Below, in pieces: positions 36,674-45,383 of a DNA stretch of 64,000 bases. The DNA is from Chloroflexota bacterium (lineage in GTDB: Bacteria > Chloroflexota > Dehalococcoidia > Dehalococcoidales > JACQON01), in contig JACQON010000002.1 in the NCBI GenBank assembly GCA_016202545.1, forward strand, positions 37,983 through 101,982, written 5' to 3'. A program made the position numbers and the translations under genes. Within the stretch, counting starts at the first letter, position 1. Each line of letters begins with the position of its first letter. The notes below the pieces were generated by a model. The model saw nothing but the letters and a program-made list of their open reading frames with translations. It did not search any database and had not been told where the DNA came from.

Positions 36674-37890
36674 TTGCTCTTTGACCCACCCTCAGCTTCG
36701 CCCGGCTGTATTTGCGCCTGCGTTCTGACCGGCAGACCCCAGATGTGGATGAAGCCGGGAGAGGCGCTCTGGTCAAACTGGTCGCCCTGAGCATAGGTAG
36801 CCAGGCCGTGGCTATACAATGAAAACGGCGATTTCCGCCCCGCCACGACGCAATTCCCCTTGAGCAGCTTCACCCGCACCGTCCCGGTGACAAAGCGCTG
36901 CGAGCTCTGCACGTAGGCAGCCATGTCCCGGCGCAGGGGGGTGAACCACAGGCCGTTGTAGATGAGGTCGGCGTATTCCATGGCCACCTTCTGCTTGAAA
37001 CGAAGTTGGTCTCTGGACAAGGTCATCGCCTCCATGGCCTGGTGCGCCCGGAGCAGCACCGTGGCCGCCGGCGCCTCATAGATTTCCCTCGATTTTATAC
37101 CCACCAGCCTGTTTTCCACGTGGTCAATCCTGCCCACCCCGTGCCCGCCAGCCATCTCATTCAGCCGCTGGAGCAGGCTGACGCCGTCCATCTCCCGGCC
37201 ATCAAGGGCCACCGGAATGCCTCTATCGAAGTCAATCTCCACGTACTCCGGCTTATCCGGCGCCTCAGAGGGCGACTTCGTCCAGGCAAAGGCGTCCTCC
37301 GGCGGCTCAGCCCAGGGGTCTTCCAGGACGCCGCACTCTATACTCCTTCCCCACAGGTTCTCATCAACCGAATACGGACTGGCAACGGTGACCGGCACCG
37401 GAATGCCGTGGCGCTGGGCGTACCCGATGGTCTGCTCACGGGTCATCCCCCACTCCCTGGCCGGGGCCACCACCTTGAGGTCAGGGGCAAGGGAATGGAT
37501 GCTCACTTCAAACCTCACCTGGTCGTTCCCCTTGCCGGTACAGCCGTGGGCCACGGCTGAAGCCTCCTCCTCCTGGGCAACCTCCACCAGCAGCCGGGCC
37601 ATCAGGGGTCGGGCCAGGGCGGTAGCCAGGGGATACTGCCCTTCATAGATAGCATCCGCCTGCAGCGCCGGAAAGACGAAATGCTCTACAAACTCCTTCC
37701 TGGCATCCTTGACCAGGGCCTTTGTGGCACCGACCTTTAATGCCTTATCGCGAATGGCGGGAAGGTCGCGCACGCCGCCCACGTCTACGGTAACGGTGAT
37801 GACATCAAAGCCATACCTTTCCTTCAGCCACCTGATGGCCGCCGATGTGTCCAGCCCGCCACTATAAGCTAACACCACCTTGTCTGCCAT
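36670..37890 (-). CDS. argG: Argininosuccinate synthase
   Basis: Joins citrulline and aspartate using ATP, 406 residues. The pyrophosphatase P-loop AYSGGLDTS is at the N-terminus, with GCTGKGNDQVRFE near residue 115 and YSVDENLWGRSIE near 175. It is coupled to argH by a four-base overlap and lies 27 bases downstream of the GxSxG protein gene. No argF for citrulline synthesis is present in the window. Confidence 0.97.
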   Translation of the reverse strand: MADKVVLAYSGGLDTSAAIRWLKERYGFDVITVTVDVGGVRDLPAIRDKALKVGATKALVKDARKEFVEHFVFPALQADAIYEGQYPLATALARPLMARLLVEVAQEEEASAVAHGCTGKGNDQVRFEVSIHSLAPDLKVVAPAREWGMTREQTIGYAQRHGIPVPVTVASPYSVDENLWGRSIECGVLEDPWAEPPEDAFAWTKSPSEAPDKPEYVEIDFDRGIPVALDGREMDGVSLLQRLNEMAGGHGVGRIDHVENRLVGIKSREIYEAPAATVLLRAHQAMEAMTLSRDQLRFKQKVAMEYADLIYNGLWFTPLRRDMAAYVQSSQRFVTGTVRVKLLKGNCVVAGRKSPFSLYSHGLATYAQGDQFDQSASPGFIHIWGLPVRTQAQIQPGEAEGGSKSK

Positions 37891-37917
37891 TGTAGACCTC
37901 CCCTTACGAGGGACTTA

Positions 37918-38826
37918 TCACCATTCTATTCCAAAATTTTGCCTGAAAAAGCCCGCAATCTGGGAATAAACTTCAGGATATTGCCACCGGTAGTCATGTC
38001 CCGGCGCTCTTATAGAGAAGGCTACGGCGCCAGAATCACCCTGTGACTGCGGTAGACCAAACAAATCTCCTAAATTGGCCCGGACAAGGGTGAGGAACTC
38101 CCCGTAGCTAAAGGAATCAGGGACTACCCCATTATTGGTGATAACTAATTCCCTAGCCAGCGCCACGCTTCTATGCCAGAAAGGAGGACCGGTCTGGATG
38201 CTGTAAACCTGCGGATTACCCGCCAGGATATTGATGACCCTGTCGGAAATAACGGTGCCGGTGCTTTCTCCGGCTACGATAACCTTCAGGTCAGGCACGT
38301 GAGCGGTGAGAAACTCCACTGTAGAGGCTAAGTCCTTAGACTTCGACGAGTAACCGTTCAGCATTTCCTTCGCCTCAGTGAGGCGACCTTGCCAGGTGTT
38401 AACCGTCCGCCTGTAGTCCAGCACCAGCGCTTCATAGCCCAGTCCGTTTAACTCAGACTGAATACCATCAAGAATACTCTGCCAGCCCTGCGAAGCCTCC
38501 GATAAGTTCCAACCCCAACCGCCGGGGTTAAACACCACGACGAAATCCTTGTCCCGGGCCTCCAGGTATATGGCCAGTAGCTGGCTCGCAAAATCCTCGT
38601 ATTTCTCCCCATAGCTTCCAAATAATTCTTTAGCCAGCATTGTAGCGTCCTCGACTACAGCCTGAGGTATACCTGAGAGGTCACGGGCAGACAGGGGAAG
38701 CCCTCCGCTTCCAGCCTCGGAGACTACCCCAAGCTCAGAATATGAAGCGGCCACCGCCGCGATGCTGAGCAAGACGACTACGCCCAGGGCTACCAGTATC
38801 CCCAGTCTACCGTTCTTGCTCCTCAT
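37918..38826 (-). CDS. Membrane-anchored alpha/beta-hydrolase-like protein of unknown role
   Basis: A 302-residue protein not assigned to a known family. A short basic start and one hydrophobic segment (LGILVALGVVVLLSIAAVAA, about residues 8-27) suggest a membrane anchor or uncleaved signal. The rest looks like an alpha/beta hydrolase: VVVFNPGGWGW early strand, LKVIVAGESTGTVISDRV with a GxSxG-type nucleophile elbow near residue 185, and a late APGHDYRW that could supply the His. GGAGG seven bases before the ATG lies in the end of argD. Its place inside the arg operon, with one base between it and the argD stop, means co-expression, but no arginine step needs it. Confidence 0.6.
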   Translation of the reverse strand: MRSKNGRLGILVALGVVVLLSIAAVAASYSELGVVSEAGSGGLPLSARDLSGIPQAVVEDATMLAKELFGSYGEKYEDFASQLLAIYLEARDKDFVVVFNPGGWGWNLSEASQGWQSILDGIQSELNGLGYEALVLDYRRTVNTWQGRLTEAKEMLNGYSSKSKDLASTVEFLTAHVPDLKVIVAGESTGTVISDRVINILAGNPQVYSIQTGPPFWHRSVALARELVITNNGVVPDSFSYGEFLTLVRANLGDLFGLPQSQGDSGAVAFSIRAPGHDYRWQYPEVYSQIAGFFRQNFGIEW

Positions 38827-38827
38827 T

Positions 38828-40027
38828 TCAATCCTCCTGGACAGCCGTTCCGGACAGCGCCTGCTCCAGAATGCCCACCGCCTCGTCTACCTCGTCTTCG
38901 CCGATAATGAGAGGAGGCATAAAGCGCAGGGCATTGGGCTTGACCCGGTTGACCAGCAAGCCTCTCTCCAGACAGGCCGCGGTCACCGACTGGGCTATAT
39001 CACCGCCAAACTCCATGGCCACCAGCAGCCCGCGACCCCGCACCTGGACGATGAATGGAAATCTCTGCTTCATATCGTCCAGCCTGGAGATAAAATACCG
39101 TCCGACTCTTCCGGCGTTTTCAGGCGTATTGTTGTCAAGCATAAATTTCAGCGTGGCGTAACCGGCGGCGCAGGCCAGCGGGTTGCCGCCAAAAGTGGAG
39201 CCGTGTTCCCCCGGGCTGAAAACCGAAGCCCTCTCCTTGGCCAGGACCGCCCCGATAGGCACGCCCCCGCCGAGGCCTTTAGCCAGCGTCATTATATCAG
39301 GTTCAACGCCATATTGCTGGTAGGCGAAAAGCGTCCCCGTCCGGCCCATGCCAGTCTGAATCTCATCCAGGATGAACAGTATCCCCCGCTGGTCACACCA
39401 GGCCCTGACTCCGGCCAGGTAACCATCATGAGGGATATTGACCCCGCCTTCTCCCTGCACCGGCTCCAGCATCACAGCACAAACCCGGTCGGTGGTGGCC
39501 GCCTTTATCGCTTCTACATTATCATACTCCACATTGATGAAGCCAGCAGGCAAGGGGAGATACGGCTGCTGGTGCTTGGCCTGGCCGCTGGCGGCCACCA
39601 TGGCCAGCGTCCGGCCATGAAATGAGCCGATGGCGGTGATGACCTCATAGGCCCCGTTGAGATAACGCTTCCCGTAGCGCCGCGCTAGCTTCACCGCCCC
39701 CTCATTAGCCTCGGCGCCGCTATTGCAGAAAAAGACCCTGTCCAGGCAGCTATTCCGGACCAGAAGCTCAGCCAGGCGAACCTGAGGAATGGTGTAGAAC
39801 TGATTTGAGGTCTGAATCAGGGTATGCACCTGCTCGGTCACTGCCGCGGCGACTGCCGGATGGCAGTGCCCCAGGCTGTTGACCGCCCACCCCCCGACAA
39901 AGTCCAGGTACTCCCGCCCTTTGTCATCCCGGACCCGCGCCCCCTGTCCCCTGACCAGGGTCAGCGGTGTGCGGTCAAAGGTGCGCATGAAATACTTGCG
40001 CTCAAGCTCCTGCCAGTCGCTCATCAT
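38828..40027 (-). CDS. argD: Acetylornithine aminotransferase
   Basis: PLP-dependent class III aminotransferase converting N-acetylglutamate semialdehyde to N-acetylornithine, 399 residues. FCNSGAEANEGAVKLAR near residue 100, LDEIQTGMGRTGTLFAYQ near 220 and LAKGLGGGVPIGAVLA with the PLP-binding Lys near 250 are conserved. ATG overlaps the argB stop by four bases. Relatives also act on succinyldiaminopimelate or ornithine, but operon context supports arginine. Confidence 0.95.
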   Translation of the reverse strand: MMSDWQELERKYFMRTFDRTPLTLVRGQGARVRDDKGREYLDFVGGWAVNSLGHCHPAVAAAVTEQVHTLIQTSNQFYTIPQVRLAELLVRNSCLDRVFFCNSGAEANEGAVKLARRYGKRYLNGAYEVITAIGSFHGRTLAMVAASGQAKHQQPYLPLPAGFINVEYDNVEAIKAATTDRVCAVMLEPVQGEGGVNIPHDGYLAGVRAWCDQRGILFILDEIQTGMGRTGTLFAYQQYGVEPDIMTLAKGLGGGVPIGAVLAKERASVFSPGEHGSTFGGNPLACAAGYATLKFMLDNNTPENAGRVGRYFISRLDDMKQRFPFIVQVRGRGLLVAMEFGGDIAQSVTAACLERGLLVNRVKPNALRFMPPLIIGEDEVDEAVGILEQALSGTAVQED

Positions 40028-40836
40028 CGCTCTTTCTCGATGGTAGTCCCTTCACTACCACCTCCCTCTATCTCCTCAAGCAGGGCGTGCGGCTTTCTGC
40101 CATCAACTATGCGGGCGATGGAAGCGGCGGACAGCGCCCTTATGCAAGCCCTGATTTTGGGTATCATCCCCCCGGAAGCCACGCCGGAGGCGACCAGGGC
40201 TTCAGCCTCATCAGGGGTTAGCCGGGGCAGCACTTTGCCTGAGCCATCGCCGATGCCGGGGACATCGGTCAGGAAGATAAGCCGCTCAGCGCCGATGGCA
40301 GCGGCGATTTCGCCGGCCACCGGGTCACCATTGATGTTGAGCATAGGCGGGGCATCGTCCGGCCGGTCAAGGGCATACAGGCTTAGCGGGGCTACCACCG
40401 GCACGTAGCCCGCCCGCAGCAATACCTCCAGCAAGGAGGCATCCACCTTCACTATCGCGCCCATGTAGCCCATATCTCCTTTTTTGACCCTGCCCTGAAT
40501 CAGCCCGCCATCAACGCCGGTGATGCCTACCGCCCTTCCCCCCAGGTTATTGATGGTGGCCACAATATCCTTATTGACCAGGCCGCCCAGGACAGCGGCC
40601 ACCACATCCAGCACCGCCCTGTCGGTCACCCGCTCGCCATCGACGAACCTGGTGGAAATCCCCTGCCGGGAAAGCCAATCGGTTATCACCTTGCCACCGC
40701 CATGCACCACTACCAGCGGCCTGCCCCGGCGCTGAAGCTCAGCTATGTCCTCAATGGTGGTGTCATGGCTGCCCAGAGTAGCGCCGCCTATCTTGACCAC
40801 CATCACCCCGGTCAGTTTGCTGCCCAATTGCCCCAC
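40024..40836 (-). CDS. argB: Acetylglutamate kinase
   Basis: Phosphorylates N-acetylglutamate, second step of the pathway. VVKIGGATLGSHD (nucleotide-binding Lys) is near the start, LVVVHGGGKVITDWL follows, and MLNINGDPVAGEIAAAIGAERLIFLTDVPG is the C-terminal signature. The start is not certain: GTG at 40836 gives 270 residues, TTG at 40827 has GAGGTG six bases ahead, and ATG at 40803 gives 259 residues beginning right at the first strand. argJ ends two bases upstream of 40836. Confidence 0.95.
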   Translation of the reverse strand: MGQLGSKLTGVMVVKIGGATLGSHDTTIEDIAELQRRGRPLVVVHGGGKVITDWLSRQGISTRFVDGERVTDRAVLDVVAAVLGGLVNKDIVATINNLGGRAVGITGVDGGLIQGRVKKGDMGYMGAIVKVDASLLEVLLRAGYVPVVAPLSLYALDRPDDAPPMLNINGDPVAGEIAAAIGAERLIFLTDVPGIGDGSGKVLPRLTPDEAEALVASGVASGGMIPKIRACIRALSAASIARIVDGRKPHALLEEIEGGGSEGTTIEKER

Positions 40837-40837
40837 C

Positions 40838-42049
40838 TCAAGTCGTGTACTGGCTGTTGATAGCCACGTATTCCTCAGAGAGGTCGCAGCCCCAGGCGGT
40901 AGCGGTGGCTGTGCCCAGGTTAAGGTTCAAGGTGATAGTCACCTCACTGCCGCTCAATATCCTCACCGCCTTTTCTCTGTCGAAGGGGAGAGCAGAGCCA
41001 GCCCTGACCAGGCAAACATCGCCTATGTGAAGGTCAATCTTCGACTCCACCACCTCTATCCGGCTCCGCCCCGCCGCCGCCACGATGCGGCCCCAGTTGG
41101 GGTCGCAACCGTGTATGGCCGTCTTGACCAGAGATGAGCTGGCTACCGTCCTCGCCGCCCGCCTTGCTTCATCCAGGCTGGATGCCCCAGCCACGGTAAC
41201 CTCGATAAGCTTGCTGGCCCCCTCGCCATCACGGGCGATGCACTTGGCCAGGTGAACGCAGAGCCGCTCAATGGCCTGCTGAAAAACATCAGCCAGGCCG
41301 CTGCCCGGTGAGATAGACTCGTTTGAAGCCAGGCTGTTGGCCATGAGCAGCACCGTATCATTGGGGCTGGTATCGCCATCAACTGAGACCATGTTGAAGG
41401 AGATGTCCACCGCCCGTTTCAGGGCCAGTTTGAGAAAATCTGCGTCCACGGCGGCATCGGTGGTCAGGAAGCAGAGCATGGTGGCCAGGTCGGGATGAAT
41501 CATCCCTGAGCCTTTGGCGGCGCCGCCGATAACGAACTGGCCCCCGCCAGCTCTGACCGCCGCTTCCTTGGCCACAGTATCGGTGGTCATCATCGCCCTG
41601 GCCAGCTCATGACCTCCGTCACGGGAAAGGGCGATTCGGCCTATCCCGGCCTGAATTGATTTCATGGGCAGCCTCTGGCCAATCACACCGGTGCTGGCCA
41701 CCAGGACGTCATCGGCTGATACGCCGATGGCTTTAGCCGCCAGCGCCGCCATAGCGGCGGCATCCTCAAGTCCCTGCTCACCGGTGCAGGCATTGGCGCA
41801 GCCGCTATTCACTATCACCGCCGCCGCCCGGCTGCGGCGCAGCTTCTGCTGGCAGAGGACTACCGGCGCCGCCTTGATACGGTTGGCAGTGAATAAGGCT
41901 GCAGCCACGCACGGAGCATCGGAAAAGAGCATGCCGAGGTCAAGAACGTCCCCGGCTTTCTTTTTTATGCCAGCATAAGTTGCCCCGGCATAAAACCCGT
42001 GGGGCGAGGTTACGCCGCCATCGGGAATAAACTCAATCTTGGCGTTCAC
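40838..42049 (-). CDS. argJ: Glutamate N-acetyltransferase / amino-acid acetyltransferase ArgJ
   Basis: Bifunctional or monofunctional ornithine acetyltransferase recycling acetyl groups, 403 residues. KGSGMIHPDLATMLCFLTTDA near residue 185 holds the self-cleavage site, where Thr in ATML becomes the N-terminal nucleophile of the beta chain. HGCDPNWGRIVAAAGRS near 310 is the other signature. It is the first gene of the arg operon and begins with GTG at 42049 without a strong ribosome site. argC and argF are not in the window. Confidence 0.95.
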   Translation of the reverse strand: MNAKIEFIPDGGVTSPHGFYAGATYAGIKKKAGDVLDLGMLFSDAPCVAAALFTANRIKAAPVVLCQQKLRRSRAAAVIVNSGCANACTGEQGLEDAAAMAALAAKAIGVSADDVLVASTGVIGQRLPMKSIQAGIGRIALSRDGGHELARAMMTTDTVAKEAAVRAGGGQFVIGGAAKGSGMIHPDLATMLCFLTTDAAVDADFLKLALKRAVDISFNMVSVDGDTSPNDTVLLMANSLASNESISPGSGLADVFQQAIERLCVHLAKCIARDGEGASKLIEVTVAGASSLDEARRAARTVASSSLVKTAIHGCDPNWGRIVAAAGRSRIEVVESKIDLHIGDVCLVRAGSALPFDREKAVRILSGSEVTITLNLNLGTATATAWGCDLSEEYVAINSQYTT

Positions 42050-42186
42050 TTGTAGTTAAAATAATATCATACTCGCCGCAGCCAGGCAACGTGAGCGTCT
42101 GAGGTTGTGGCAAACAGCCTGAAGACAATGGTAAAATGTCTCACAGCATGTCAGCCAAGTATCGAGAAAGGAGTACCAGATAAGCG

Positions 42187-42750
42187 ATGGAGTCGAAGAT
42201 AGTCTACTTTGAAAACACCGGCCGGGACAACACCGATGAGACGCTCCGCATTGTCAGGCGGCGAGCGGAGGAGCTGGGCATAAAGAACATACTGGTGGCC
42301 TCCACCAGGGGCGGCACCGCCGTCAAAGCCGTGGAAGTCTTCCAGGGGTTCAGGGTGATTGCCGTCAGCCACAGCTTTGGCTTCTACGAGCCCGATGAGC
42401 TGAAATTCAGCGACGATAATAGAAAGGCGGTCGAGAGCAAAGGAGGCCTAGTGCTCACCACCACCCACACCTTTGCCGGAGTCAGCCGGGCAATGCGCCT
42501 GAAACATAAGACGTACTTGCTGGGAGACATCATCGCCGATACCCTGCGTATCTTCGGCGAGGGCATGAAAGTGGTCTGCGAGATAGCCATGATGGCGGCC
42601 GACGGCGGCCTGGTCCGCGCCGATGAGGACGTTATCTGCATCGCCGGCACCTCTAGCGGCGCTGATACCGCCGTGGTGCTGACGCCGGTAAACAGCCACC
42701 GCTTCTTCGACCTCAAGGTCAAGGAAATCCTGTGCAAACCCCGCTTTTGA
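42187..42750 (+). CDS. Stand-alone pyruvate kinase C-terminal (PK_C)-like protein
   Basis: A 187-residue protein resembling the C-terminal alpha/beta domain of pyruvate kinase without the catalytic barrel. IVRRRAEELGIKNILVASTRGGTAVKA near residue 25 and FRVIAVSHSFGFYEP near 60 align with the domain's strands. CIAGTSSGADTAVVLTP near 160 is the end of the fold. Such free domains occur in archaea and Chloroflexota; their role is unproved, possibly small-molecule sensing. Divergent from argJ. The double-hairpin repeat copy B follows. Confidence 0.8.
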   Translation: MESKIVYFENTGRDNTDETLRIVRRRAEELGIKNILVASTRGGTAVKAVEVFQGFRVIAVSHSFGFYEPDELKFSDDNRKAVESKGGLVLTTTHTFAGVSRAMRLKHKTYLLGDIIADTLRIFGEGMKVVCEIAMMAADGGLVRADEDVICIAGTSSGADTAVVLTPVNSHRFFDLKVKEILCKPRF

Positions 42751-42760
42751 TTTAAGGTGA

Positions 42761-42842
42761 CCTCACCCCTATAGTCCCCCTCTCCTTAAACAAGGAGGGG
42801 GGGAAAATTGTTTTTTGAAGGGGCTGGCGCCCCTTTGACCCC
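42761..42842. repeat. Double-hairpin intergenic repeat, copy B
   Basis: Second copy of the element at 26994-27110: CCTCACCCC, then CCCCCTCTCCTT-N4-AAGGAGGGGG (42776-42800), then AAAATTG, then AAGGGG-N6-CCCCTT (42818-42835). Compensating differences between the copies keep both stems. The remaining gap to 43105 holds no gene I can recognise. Confidence 0.65.
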
Positions 42843-43105
42843 GGTCAAGAATAACGTGTAGGTGAGCTTTAGCTCACTCGCAACACGCCCCCTGAAATGA
42901 CTGCCTGAATTAAATATTCCGTCAAAAGTTCAATCTGCGGCGGGACATTGCTGCTCCAACTGCAAGACAAATGCCTCCTAACCAGCAAAAGTCCGGACAT
43001 TAAAGTTCTCTCAGTTTGATTGACATCTGCTGGCAGAGTCACTACAATCCTACCTAAAGCGGTTGTCTTGCAGGGACAGAATATGACCAAGCAAGGTGAC
43101 AGGGA

Positions 43106-44062
43106 ATGGTCGACTCGAGTTTTTTTGAACGCAACATTTTCCTGACACTCGAAAGGTATAGCCAACCCAACAGCGAAAACTACCTTACGGAAGCTTTCTG
43201 CTTTTTGCTTCGCATTCTGCTGGAAAAAGATTGCGAAGCCGGTTGCCAGCTACTCAACAAAATGAATCCCGACCTAAAGCCGCTGTTCGATCCCCGCGAT
43301 AAAGTCGTAGTCTGCACGCAGGAATCGACGGATTATGGCACACCTGATATAAAAATTTCATCACATGCTAAAGTTATGTACGTTGAGGTAAAACTGGATT
43401 CACCCCTATCTCCCACTCAAATTTCGCGCTATCGGGAAGCTCTAGCATCTCAACCTGAACACACGAAAAGGCTGGTATTACTAACACACTCTGTCATAAA
43501 CATAACAGACGAAACGGAGAAGCCGGATAAGCAAATACGGTGGATTGAGATTCACGACTGGTTATCAAGAATGAGAAATGAGGTTTCCGATGACGTGGCT
43601 AAGTATTTTATGGAGGCATTTATTCACTACATGGAGGTTAAAAAAATGAGCATTCAAAGGGTCAGTTGGGAATACATCAACGGAGTGCCAGCCATGCTTA
43701 ATCTCATTAACATGATGGAAAAAGCCATAGTTGACGCTGGGCTCACTCTCTACAAGCATTACCCCAGGTCCGCTGCTTTGAACGAACGTGGCTTTTATAT
43801 TCAGAACACGAATACTTGGTGTGGGATTCGCTACGACAACCCTATGGAAATAATATTTTGGGCATTCAACAAAGATGGTTTCGACAGAGAGAGGATAAAG
43901 AAACCCGAATATCCTGTTCGCTACAAGAAGGACACCCTCGACATAATCTTAGACCTGGAGCGCTACCACTTCTTCTCTCTGAGCAAAGAGGAGCAACTGA
44001 AACTAGTAACTGACTTTGCTGAGTCAGCGCATGGCATGTTGCCTGCACTAATGGCGAAATGA
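43106..44062 (+). CDS. PD-(D/E)XK nuclease superfamily-like protein
   Basis: A 318-residue protein with a probable PD-(D/E)XK core in the N-terminal third: GTPDIKISS near residue 78 supplies the Pro-Asp and MYVEVKLDSPLSPTQISRYREAL the Glu-x-Lys with the following helix. An early conserved Glu in NSENYLTEAF fits the first core helix. This pattern matches the PDDEXK_4-type proteins often seen near defence or restriction genes. The C-terminal half (residues about 180-310) is unassigned. AGGTGACAGGGA precedes the ATG. No methylase or helicase partner is adjacent. Confidence 0.7.
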   Translation: MVDSSFFERNIFLTLERYSQPNSENYLTEAFCFLLRILLEKDCEAGCQLLNKMNPDLKPLFDPRDKVVVCTQESTDYGTPDIKISSHAKVMYVEVKLDSPLSPTQISRYREALASQPEHTKRLVLLTHSVINITDETEKPDKQIRWIEIHDWLSRMRNEVSDDVAKYFMEAFIHYMEVKKMSIQRVSWEYINGVPAMLNLINMMEKAIVDAGLTLYKHYPRSAALNERGFYIQNTNTWCGIRYDNPMEIIFWAFNKDGFDRERIKKPEYPVRYKKDTLDIILDLERYHFFSLSKEEQLKLVTDFAESAHGMLPALMAK

Positions 44063-44145
44063 AATGTGACGCAGAGTTACTTGTTTTCACTAGATGGAAC
44101 AACTACGCCTGTGTCTTTTAAGTCATGGTGGTCTTTAGTTCCCTG

Positions 44146-44305
44146 CCCCTCCCCCACCTTTTTGTAGTTCACACAGCCTAGTGAGGGCTTCCAGAAGGCA
44201 GTGAGTCAATGACCATCTTCTCCAGCACCGGCGGCTTCTGCCCCGGGAACGATATCTGCCAAGATGCTCCTTGTTTAGGTCGGCGGCGTGCCACCCCAGC
44301 GGATG
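44146..44305 (-). pseudogene. Decayed copy of the mutS 3' end
   Basis: About 160 bases match the 3' end of the intact mutS (45655-45815) in the same orientation. Shared runs include AGTGAGTCAATG, CTTCTCCAGCA and GGCTTCTGCCCC, and the match extends to the stop region. The remnant translation GQKPPVLEK aligns with GQKPAVLEE of MutS, followed by IDSL. Many substitutions and small gaps show age. No upstream mutS sequence is present, so it is either a partial duplication or the leftover of a second mutS. Confidence 0.7.
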
Positions 44306-44510
44306 GTCTCGAAATGACAGATGTGGCGTCTCCCCTCAGAAAATCCACGGATTGCGGGAGCCTACAACCTCTTGACAACGCCCGGGAAAAGCTATATTTT
44401 TAAGAGGTACATTTGCAGAATAATTTGGTGGATTGCTTATCCCGCTAGTCACCAATAACCACAAAAGACGGATTGGGAATTGCTGGCATTGGATGTAGAC
44501 TGGCTGGATT

Positions 44511-45383
44511 GTGCTTTTATTGGCTGACATGATTAAGCCTAGAACTGGCATCAAGCTCCTGAGACATTTAGGCATTGTTTTAATAGCCTTGCCAGACCCC
44601 ATTACCACATCATTCGGTGTGGCGCTCGTTCTTGCCTCACGCTATTTATCGCGAAGACTTGATGCTGGTCAGAATGAGCGCCTCCGGGAAATGCTCAAGC
44701 ATCATCTAGCTCATTTTAAGCGTTTTGGCAATAGTGATGACGGTGAATCCAATTCCCCAGGTATAGCAAGGCGCCCGAGCCAGAAATACCTGGCTCCCGC
44801 GCAAAATAAAGATAGCCGTATCTTCGAGGTCAACCATGCTCCCTTATCCTCGCAGAGTTGCTATGATACACGGGATAATATAGTACACCATACCGTAGAT
44901 ATTAGGCGGCTTTCCCGGAGTTATAAAGGCGAGCATGGCTTTGGCGTTGATTCCAACCCGGCTTACACCTCTGGCACAGGAAAGGAAGTGGTGCACCACA
45001 CCATCAACATGAGGCTGCTTTCTCAGTGTTATGGGGAAGATGGTACCGCACCGGTCAAGGCACGGCATCATACCATAAACATGGCGTCACTTCTGCGTCG
45101 TTATGGGCCAGCGGTAGTTTCCACGCCGGCCCTCAAAGACCGCCATACTAGACTTAAACTACTCAATCTAAATGCTCACCCAATAGAAAGCCAACCTGCC
45201 CAACCTCCACATTTGCCTGTGCGGAGGGACCGCGAAGCACACAGGGCAGGCCTGCCTATTCCAGTTGCGCCTCATCTAGGCCAAAGTAGTGCCCCACCTC
45301 GTGCAGTACGGTCAGGCGCACCTCAGCTTCAATATCCTCCTCGGTGCGGCAGACACACTCAATGGGCACTTGATACAGCGTGA
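44511..45383 (+). CDS. Unrecognised protein with three HHT[VI][DN] repeats
   Basis: A 290-codon frame I cannot assign to a family. The start is uncertain (GTG 44511 or ATG 44529). One hydrophobic segment near residues 20-45 (LGIVLIALPDPITTSFGVAL) suggests a membrane or surface-associated N-terminus, followed by a basic stretch. Residues about 125-200 hold three imperfect repeats: HHTVDIRRLSRSY, HHTINMRLLSQCYG and HHTINMASLLRRYG. Their codons differ mostly at silent positions (CAC/CAT, ATC/ATA, TCC/TCT), which supports real coding. The last 43 codons lie antisense to the metallopeptidase gene and look low-complexity, so the natural stop may have been lost. Confidence 0.5.
   Translation: MLLLADMIKPRTGIKLLRHLGIVLIALPDPITTSFGVALVLASRYLSRRLDAGQNERLREMLKHHLAHFKRFGNSDDGESNSPGIARRPSQKYLAPAQNKDSRIFEVNHAPLSSQSCYDTRDNIVHHTVDIRRLSRSYKGEHGFGVDSNPAYTSGTGKEVVHHTINMRLLSQCYGEDGTAPVKARHHTINMASLLRRYGPAVVSTPALKDRHTRLKLLNLNAHPIESQPAQPPHLPVRRDREAHRAGLPIPVAPHLGQSSAPPRAVRSGAPQLQYPPRCGRHTQWALDTA

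Noticed and set aside
44178..44378. Small minus-strand gene of 66 codons
   Set aside because: Its right part is the decayed mutS 3' end and the rest is unrelated; better called a remnant.
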